DNA of 64,000 nt from Plantago ovata (lineage: Eukaryota; Streptophyta; Magnoliopsida; Lamiales; Plantaginaceae), in the NCBI GenBank assembly GCA_028274465.1, contig CM051457.1:51492362-51556361 (forward strand), written 5' to 3'. Shown piece by piece: positions 56,926 to 64,000 of the stretch; the stretch's first letter is position 1, and each line of letters opens with the position of its first letter. Below the pieces are notes generated by a model. The model searched no databases and was not told the origin of the DNA. It saw only the letters and a program-made list of their open reading frames with translations. A program made the translations under genes and the position numbers.

Positions 56926-57828
56926 ATGGCACCGAGGACAAGGAGAGCCGGCTCTAGCAAAAAGGGGAAGGGAGAGGCATCAAGCTCCCAACCATCTCAC
57001 GATTTGTACGAGTTGTCTGCCGCTGCGATAGAGGTGCGGCAAAGGCTAGAGGCGGAGATAGCTGAAGGAGGGAGGTCGATCATCCCAGATAGGAGGATTA
57101 ACATTCCTGAGTCCGCGGCGGATAGAGCGGGATATAGGACGCTGTCACGTTTGGGGTCACAAAGGAATTGGGCATGGTACAGTTCCAACAGGTTCAAAGG
57201 GTACGACGAGAGCCTCCTCCGAGATTTCTACACTGGATACACAGATCTCGACGAGAAGAATGGGGTGCTAGTCCGAGGCCTGATTATACCATGGGACCCA
57301 GAGCACATTTCTTCCTTCATCCATTTCGGGAACCTAGAATTCACAGAGAGCGACCACGCCTACTCGTATTCGAGGATCACTAGGGGGATAGGGAGACACA
57401 TCACCGATGTGATCTGCAACAGGGAATACCGATATCCGGAAGTTGGGGCAGCACCTGGACGGATCAGTTATAACGACCTTAGCATCAAAGCTAAGGTGAT
57501 GATGAAATTTTGCATCTCCGACTTGATCCCGAGGAAGAATGACACATGGATTCAGCCCTATTACGCCGAGCTCCTCTACTGTCTCATAGACGGACATCAG
57601 ATTGATATTGGGCACATTATGTACGAGGAGTACGAGCGCCACTGGGAAAAGAAGAGGAAGTCGTTCATCTTCCCGAGCTTCATCACAGCCTACTGCATAT
57701 ATCATGGGGTCGATGATATTGAGGAGGGGGATTGCGAGGTCGCTACCCTTTCACCCTCGACCATTGAGGTACAGCTCAACAGGTATCAGTTGAGGAACCC
57801 CACAGCGAGCACCATTCCAGCCAAATGA
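56926..57828 (+). CDS. ORF2 of E: putative plant transposon protein-like
   Basis: The ATG lies six bases after the acceptor AG at 56919-56920; the open frame extends 18 bases further upstream without an ATG. The 300-residue protein has a basic, Ser-rich N-terminus, RNWAWYSSNRFKGYDE, DFYTGYTDLDEKNGVLVRGLIIPW and DLIPRKNDTWIQPYYAELLYCLIDGHQIDIGHI. This pattern matches proteins known from plant Athila-type elements and annotated as putative plant transposon protein or ATHILA ORF-1-like. I see no signal peptide or membrane helix, so an envelope role is not supported. The stop at 57826-57828 is probably a frameshift, since the next frame continues the protein. Confidence 0.65.
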   Translation: MAPRTRRAGSSKKGKGEASSSQPSHDLYELSAAAIEVRQRLEAEIAEGGRSIIPDRRINIPESAADRAGYRTLSRLGSQRNWAWYSSNRFKGYDESLLRDFYTGYTDLDEKNGVLVRGLIIPWDPEHISSFIHFGNLEFTESDHAYSYSRITRGIGRHITDVICNREYRYPEVGAAPGRISYNDLSIKAKVMMKFCISDLIPRKNDTWIQPYYAELLYCLIDGHQIDIGHIMYEEYERHWEKKRKSFIFPSFITAYCIYHGVDDIEEGDCEVATLSPSTIEVQLNRYQLRNPTASTIPAK

Positions 57829-58213
57829 TTCCGATCATGAGGATGCTATGGAGGCCAATGTTGGCGAAGCCCCTATTCCAGATATTCCTTTTGTCCATCA
57901 TGCACCGCATGCACCAGCTGGAGCACCACAGGGGTCTGGAGGATTTGACTTCTCCGAATTCCGTACCTACCTCGACAGCCGTTTCGACATAATTGATGCC
58001 AACAACGCGGCCATGCGACAGGACATCGACAGGCACATTGTCCAGCACAACCGCGATTGGGAGATATTCGAGGAGCATCGCCGAGAGGATAGGCAGCACA
58101 TGTGGGAGCAGCAACAGCTCATCCAGCAACAGCAGGAAGCTATACGACAGTCCAATGAGTTCATGAATGACATGTGGAGTGACTTTTATGGGGACTACCA
58201 TCCCGATGATTAG
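57827..58213 (+). CDS. ORF2 C-terminal part in shifted frame
   Basis: The frame opens at 57827 with DSDHEDAMEA, matching the acidic tail of ORF2 in X, and runs to TAG 58211-58213. After a Pro/Ala-rich stretch it has a Gln/Glu-rich amphipathic segment (EEHRREDRQHMWEQQQLIQQQQEAIRQ shown only in part here) likely to form a coiled coil. A single small indel near 57826 separates it from the main ORF2. Confidence 0.55.
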   Translation, partial: DSDHEDAMEANVGEAPIPDIPFVHHAPHAPAGAPQGSGGFDFSEFRTYLDSRFDIIDANNAAMRQDIDRHIVQHNRDWEIFEEHRREDRQHMWEQQQLIQQQQEAIRQSNEFMNDMWSDFYGDYHPDD

Positions 58214-59742
58214 TCCTTCCACATGTCCACTCTCAGCCAACCGAGGTCAAACCCTTCGGTAACATCTAGTATCACTTCTTATTACTCATTCTCTTTTGCT
58301 AGGGGTTAGCTTAAGAATCGTAAGGGGGATGGGATGTGAACCATGATGTTAAGTATTGTTTGGCTTCGTGTTGATTAGTATCTTTTCCTTTGCTTGCATT
58401 TGCATTTGCACGTTTACTGCTTTCTTAGATTTTTTAGGTTGCATTCACTACATTCATCCTAGGATAGTCTTGCATGTTTTATATGGAGTTTATTGCCGAA
58501 TTTTTTGAACTTTTTTATTGGGTAGATCAACTAGCTATGTCATTAATCGTATGCTTCATCTCTATGAATTTGTTTGAGGTTTTTCTCGCTTGGCTTCTCA
58601 CATTTATGTATTGCACTTAGTTGAGCTAGGTAGTCTCGACATCACTTAGTGGTGTTTTCTCTACTGCGGTTCACGAAGGCCTTTATAATAGGATGGTGCA
58701 TGTTAGGGTCTTATGGTTGTTTTCCCGAGTAATTATGTACCTAAGAGGCAACAAGTCTTCACCATGCTTGAGATTGCTAAATGCCTAGGAAGGAGGTAGT
58801 GTGAGGTTGTGTGATCCTTTGTTTATAACCTATTCTTCCGAATAGGTTTGGGGAGGGGGTTACACCATCATTAGACTTGTTTCTGTTTTTCATTTTCGTA
58901 TCGTCAGTTTATTTTTCCTTTTCCGTAAATTTTGTACTCCAATCTATTCTTTCGAATTGGTTTGGGGAAGTCGTGTGAGTCTTTTTGTTTCTCTTTTTGT
59001 TATGCTACTGCTGGCTAGAAAAAAATCAAAAAAAAAGAAAAATTCCAGAAAAAAGAAAAAAAAAGAAAAAAAAAAAGAATCTGGAAAGAAAAAAAGAGAG
59101 AAAAGAGAAAAGACCCCAAAAAAGAAAGCCAAATAGCAGTTTAGCAAAGTGTTGAGTCTTATTTTCCATTTTTGTGATGTTCGTAATCGTGTTGTAATTT
59201 TCTATTTTTTATCTTTTTTGTCTTGAGTGTCATTTGTTCTAGACCACCCTCGTCCTGCCATTCAGGAAGTGGTGAATAGCTTGAGACTTTACTTGAGAGA
59301 TGGGTAGAATAGGGGAGAGTTATCTTTTATAGGGAACCCTCCTTCGTTTGATGAGAGCCAGTACTGGTTCGACCTCTTTTGAGGGAAAGTCTTAACATGG
59401 TGGAACAGCAGTAAGTCCTCAGTTTCATAGGCACGGGGCAACCATTCGTATCTTAGCATACATCATTACGTCGTCACTGACTAGGTCCAGGTAGAGAATG
59501 TTACGAGAGACTATCTTGTCTTGACATAAGTGCTTATGTGGATGTGTATAAGTCAATCGAGGTATTCTTCAACCTATATCCATGCTTTGATTTATATGGT
59601 TTTTGTTCATATGTTTTTTGGTAGATTCAGTAGATTAGTTCATTTTATTTGGCATGAAACTCCATTTTGAGTCTTGCATGTTTTTTGTATTAGAGTCTAG
59701 CTTAGTTGCTTGAGGACAAGCAAAGGTTCGGTTTGGGGAGTT
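58214..59742 (+). other. Conserved 3' non-coding region of E and polypurine tract
   Basis: Stem-loop 1 is intact at 58827-58848; stem-loop 2 at 58941-58962 has lost pairing. The A/G tract (about 59017-59125) is flanked by ACTGCTGGCT (59007-59016) and AGCCAAATAGCAGT (59127-59140). Here the GGGTC arm is deleted. The polypurine tract ends at 59742. Confidence 0.6.
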
Positions 59743-61005
59743 TGATGAATGTGTATTTTACACTTTCATTCGTGTCTTTTTCACCTATTTTAGCTATCCT
59801 CTATGTTATTTTAGCTATATTTTAGTATATTTTATTAGAATAGTGTCACGTTTCCCTTTAGATTTTATTTTACAGGTTTTGGTTGAAATTCGGGGATTTC
59901 CGGGCAATTATATTGAAGTTGACAAGGAATTGGTGTTCCAGAAGCCTATTTGGAGTATCTGAAGGTTTCCGGATAGGATTTGAAGTCTAGGGGCCGAATC
60001 TGGAGGTTAGAAGGCTACTAGAAGTCAGAAACCGAGTCCGAAAAGGTGAAGAAATCCAAAAACGCGTCGAAAACGCGGAAATTCCGCGAAAAAGCCGTGG
60101 GGCGAACCGCCGCAGCGTGGGGCAAACCGCCCCGGAGTTTTTTCGGGCCTATATACAGTGCTCAGTTTTCTCTCCGAAAATCATATCTTTCCAGACCTAC
60201 TTTCTCACCTCTCTCTATAGTTTTAGGTAGGAACTTCCCGGGGCCTGTCCTGGGAGTTCCATAGCTTAGGGGATACTTTTTCATAGCAGTTTGGAGCTCG
60301 TAGGATCGCAATCATCCGGAGATTGACAACCTTCGGTAACTTTGTATCTTACAGTTTTATTCTACTTATTTTATTTATCTTTCAATATGTTTTCTTCTAT
60401 GATTTCTGTTGATTGCATGCATAATATGAGTAGCTAAACTTATCATTGGTGGTAGTATGTGAATTCTTAGCGAGGGAAGATAATCATGCTAATGGCTATA
60501 TCGGGCATTATACTCCGTGTCATTGCTTTATTTCGTTGATCGGTTGTAACCAAAATTCTCGTATGTTGTATTGATTATTATGCACCATTGGACACTAGTC
60601 GACCATCAGACCAATCATCTTAGTAGTGTTGAATAATTACGGAACACATTAGGACAACCGTGATTGACTAGTCAGACCAGATTATCTTCGTAGTGCTTAA
60701 TACTTGCAACAGGACACTAGATTGATTCAAAGATCTCTATGCAAGACCGAGGAATTTATGCATGATTATCGACCCATTATGCTTAGAAGGACCATACTAT
60801 CAACCAATCTCCATTATCTGCTAGAAACCCCCTATTGCTATCTGTCTGCTGTTTTATATTCTCTTGTTAAATAGATAAAGCAAGTTATAGTCCTGAGAGA
60901 ACGACACTCGAGTCATTCTGCTACTACACTACGGTTTTCGTTGTAGTTGTGGATTGCCTTTGGCTAAATAAAAAATTTATTTGATTGACCTTGACACGTT
61001 CATCA
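59743..61005 (+). repeat. 3' LTR of element E
   Basis: The LTR is 1263 bp with two palindrome units. The TATA box is altered (CTATATACAG, about 60149-60158). It is followed by the duplication GAGCA. Confidence 0.9.
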
Positions 61006-61791
61006 GAGCACCCCCACTTGGCTAAAATGAAGTATTGGAGGTGGTTCGGTTACAACCATGTCAAGGAGAGTGATCTCGTTAGAAGTGCGTTCAAGCCATG
61101 GGCTTTTGCAACAACGTCGCGGTTTATCAATAAGAAGGAACGAGAATCCACCAGGAGTGAGCACTCTTATGTCTATTCATGTACCACTGAAGGGATTGAA
61201 ACCAATATTACGACAGAAATCAGTCAGAAGGACTGCAAGGTTCGAGTGAATAGGAAGGTACCGGGGCGGCCTCACCACAACAGATTCAGTCTTGAGTCGA
61301 CAGTGGTGATGAAGTTCCGAATCGCTAACTTGATTCCAAAACATAATGACATGGACACCCAACCCCTCTTTGGGGTGCCCTTCGACTGCCTCTAAAGGGA
61401 ACACCATATAGACAACGGGAGCATCAACCGTAGAGAATGTGGGCAACATTGGGCAAAGAAGAAGAAGACCTCTGAGTATCCGAGCAGCTTACTGTAAGTT
61501 CCATGGGGTAGAGAACGTTGGTGGGGAGACTCTAAGAGCACAGCTCTTTCCCCTTCAACAGTTCACCGGCTATTATAGAGATACCGGAACGAAGACCCCA
61601 TAACTGCAGCGGCTAATCTTGAGGATTCTCTTCGACAATGAAGACACTGCAATTCTACTAGTGATGATGGTGGTGACAATGAAGACAATAGGGACAATGA
61701 GGATGCCATGAATACTGATGGAGGAGTTGGTCCTATCCGATCTATTAGGGGAACTACCACCACCACCACGAGCTCCGATGATCACAAATAA
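61006..61791 (+). pseudogene. ORF2 of element D, remainder
   Basis: It continues the ORF2 start at 52220. The main homologous frame is open to TAA at about 61395 and is nearly identical to the X copy (29282-30085), with the same N-terminal deletion. Frameshifts separate the acidic tail, which ends at TAA 61789-61791. Confidence 0.6.
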
Positions 61792-62141
61792 GGGCTCTCG
61801 AGCAATCTCAATACCTTACATCTAGCGTACTCAGCCGACCGAGGCCAAACCACGCGGTAACATCTAGTATCACATCTTATTTCCTCATTTTCTTATTGCT
61901 AGGGACTAGCTTTAAATTCATGAGGGGGGATAGGATTTAAGTGAACTAGTGTTGTTAGTTTGGAGCTTGGCATTGATAGGATGAGTACAGTACCTTGCAT
62001 GATTATCCGTTTGCATTTGCATTTGCACGTTTACCGCTTTCTTAGTATTTAGTTGCATACACTACATTCATCCTAGGTTAGTCTTGAATGTTTTTTATGT
62101 GGAGTTTATTGGCAAATTTTTTGAACTTTTTTATTGGGTAG
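61792..62141 (+). other. 3' region of element D, part 1
   Basis: Non-coding start of the 3' region, including the CAACATCTAG-type block and the CATTTGCACGTTTACCGC segment. It is interrupted by a solo LTR at GGTAG. Confidence 0.6.
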
Positions 62142-63393
62142 TGATGAATGTGTATTTTACACTTTCATTCGAGTCTTTTTCACCTATTTTAGCTATCTTC
62201 TATGTTAATTTAGCTATATTTTAGTACATTTTATTAGAATAGTGTCACGTTTCCCTTTAGATTTTATTTTACAGGTTTTGGTTGAAATTCGAAGATTTCC
62301 GGGCAAATATATTGAAGTTGACAAGGAATTGGTGTTCCAGAAGCCTATTTGGAGTATCTGAAGGTTTTCGGATAGGATTTGAAGTCTAGGGGCCGAATCT
62401 GGAGGTTAGAAGGCTACTAGAAGTCAGAAACCGAGTCCGAAAAGGGGAAGAAATCCAAAAACTCGTTGAAAACGCGGAATTCCGCGAGAAATTCTCTGGG
62501 GCGAACCGCCCCACAGTATTTCGGGGCCTATATATAGTTGCTCAGTTTTCTCCGAAAATCATATCTTTCCAGACCTACTTTCTCACCTCTCTCTATAGTT
62601 TTAGGTAGGAACTTCCCGGGGCCTGTCCTGGGAGTTCCGTAGCTTAGGGGATACTTTTACATAGCAGTTTGGAGCTCGTAGGATCGCAATCATCCGGAGA
62701 TTCACAACCTTCGGTAACTTTGTACCTTACAGTTTTATTCTACTTATTTTATTATATTCTTTCAACATGTTTTCTTCTATGATTTCTGTTGATTGCATGC
62801 CTATTATGAGTAGCTAAACTTATCGTTGGTGGTAGTATGTGAATTCTTAGCGAAGGGAAGATAATCATGCTAATGGCTATATCGCGCATTATACTCCGTG
62901 TCATTGCTTTATTTCGTTGATCAGTTGCAACCAAAATTCTCGTATGTTGTATTAATTATTATGCACAATTGGACACTTGTCGACCATCAGACCAATTATC
63001 TTCGTAGTGTTGAATAATTACGGAACACATTAGGACAATCGTGATTGACTTGTCAGACCAATTATCTTCGTAGTGCTTAATATTTGCAACAGGACACTAG
63101 ATTGATTCAAAGATCTCTATGCAAGACCGAGGAATTTATGCATGATTATCGACCCGTTATGTTAAGAAGGACCATACTATCACCAATCTCCATTATCTGC
63201 TAGAAATCCCCTATTGCTATCTGTCTGTTGTTTTATATTCTCTTGTTAAATAGATAAAGCTAGTTATAGTCCTGAGAGAACGACACTCGATCATTCTACT
63301 GCTACACTACGGTTTTCGTTGTAGTTGTGGATTGCCTTTGGATAATTACAAATTTATTTGCTTGAATTCGGAGCACGACATCCGCGTTCATCA
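62142..63393 (+). repeat. Solo A-family LTR in D
   Basis: The LTR is 1252 bp with termini TGATGAATG...GTTCATCA and no internal region. The flanks GGTAG (62137-62141) and GGTAT (63394-63398) are a target duplication with one mismatch. A single GGGGCGAACCGCCCC palindrome (about 62499-62513) precedes TATATATAG at about 62530. It was formed by recombination between the two LTRs of a former element. Confidence 0.88.
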
Positions 63394-64000
63394 GGTATAT
63401 TAACTAATTATGACATTAATCATATGCTTCATCTCTATGAATTTGTTTGAGGTTTTTTCTCGCTTGGCTTGTCACATTTATGTATTGCACTTTGTTAAGC
63501 TTGGTAGTCTCGACATCACTTAGTGGTGTTTTCTCTACTGCGGTTCACGAAGGCCTTTATAATAGGATGATGCATGTTAGGATCTTATGGTTGTTTTCCC
63601 GAGTAATTATGTACCTAAGAGTCAACAAGTCTTCACCTTGCTTTGAGATTGCTAAATGCCTAGGAAGGAGGTAGTGTGAGATTGTGTGATCCTTTGTTTG
63701 CAACCTATTCTTTCGAATAGGTTTGGGGAGGGGGTTACGCTATCATTAGACTTATTTTTCAATTTTTAGTATGTGAGTTTCTTTTTACTTTTTCGTAAAT
63801 TTTGCACTCCAACCTATTCTTTCGAATAGGTTTAGGGAGGTCGTTTGTATGTCATTGTAATTTCTTTTTCATTATGCTACTGCTGGATAGAAAAAAAAAA
63901 AGAAAAAAGAGAAAAAGAAACTTTCCAGAAAAAAGGAAAAAAAAACTGGAAAAGAAAAAAAAAAGAAAAAAAAGAAAGACCAAAAAAATAAAAAAGCAAG
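63394..64000 (+). other. 3' region of element D, part 2, runs off the window
   Basis: Non-coding. Stem-loops lie at 63702-63723 and 63811-63832, followed by the start of the A/G tract with TTCCAG/CTGGAA. The polypurine tract and 3' LTR of D lie beyond 64000. Confidence 0.65.

Larger units (their letters stand above)
52242..61005 (+). mobile_element. Element E: complete non-autonomous element with longest ORF2
   Basis: The element is 8764 bp with LTRs of 1282 and 1263 bp. The duplication GAGCA lies at 52237-52241 and 61006-61010, inside ORF2 of D. It contains primer site, gag, protease, palindrome leader, intron-like segment, the fullest ORF2 in the window and the 3' region. RT and integrase are missing. 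The LTRs differ at about 20 positions plus one 20-bp repeat unit by eye, which indicates recent insertion even though gag is already broken; trans-mobilisation is therefore likely. Confidence 0.9.

Noticed and set aside
56926..58213. ORF2 as an envelope protein
   Set aside because: Athila-type elements are known for env-like ORFs, but no signal peptide or membrane segment is visible and the sequence matches the plant transposon protein pattern better.

Overview
This window is plant nuclear DNA, probably from a flowering plant. It is made almost entirely of nested LTR retrotransposons and looks like gene-poor, pericentromeric-type heterochromatin. I see no host gene, rRNA gene or tRNA gene. 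Primer-binding sites match the 3' end of tRNA-Asp, as in the Athila/Calypso lineage of Ty3/gypsy. The only near-complete polyprotein (11698-16974) has Athila-style protease, RT, RNase H and integrase motifs. One LTR family, 'A' (about 1.16-1.30 kb, TGATGAAyG...TTCATCA), occurs ten times. A second family, 'B' (about 1.4 kb, TGATGAACG...CATCATCA), occurs twice. One broken minus-strand Ty1/copia element, with a 2.03 kb LTR, is also present.

Layout, left side. 1-3898 is the 3' part of a B element inserted in the protease region of an Athila-like gag-protease element, X (3899-6777). X is then interrupted by the copia element (6778-10147 and 18114-19433). Inside the copia lies the autonomous element A (10148-18113), whose 3' LTR is missing. 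At 19434 the whole B-X-copia arrangement starts again as a second, partly rearranged copy (19434-28802). X then continues through a decayed ORF2 and its 3' region to an LTR at 31689-32850.

Layout, right side. The LTR at 31689-32850 is followed by a primer-binding site and is also the 5' LTR of element D, which runs off the right edge. Other elements are nested in D: C (32909-43316, duplication ATTTT), F on the minus strand (44016-49548, duplication AGAGG), E (52242-61005, duplication GAGCA) and a solo LTR (62142-63393, GGTAG/GGTAT). C contains a 100-N assembly gap (38112-38211) flanked by about 2.2 kb of error-rich repeated sequence, most likely a false duplication of overlapping contig ends.

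How the parts relate. C, D, E and X encode only a Gag with a CCHC knuckle and a pepsin-like protease, plus a second ORF (ORF2). ORF2 sits behind its own leader with short palindromes, a pyrimidine-rich UTR and a putative intron. F encodes only a Gag of the A type. All of these share LTRs, the tRNA-Asp primer site and a long conserved non-coding 3' region with element A. They therefore look like non-autonomous partners of A-type elements. The most unusual signals are non-coding: paired stem-loops and a multi-stem purine-rich structure conserved in every 3' region, and arrays of 13-17 bp palindromes beside LTR TATA boxes, in ORF2 leaders and inside gag.
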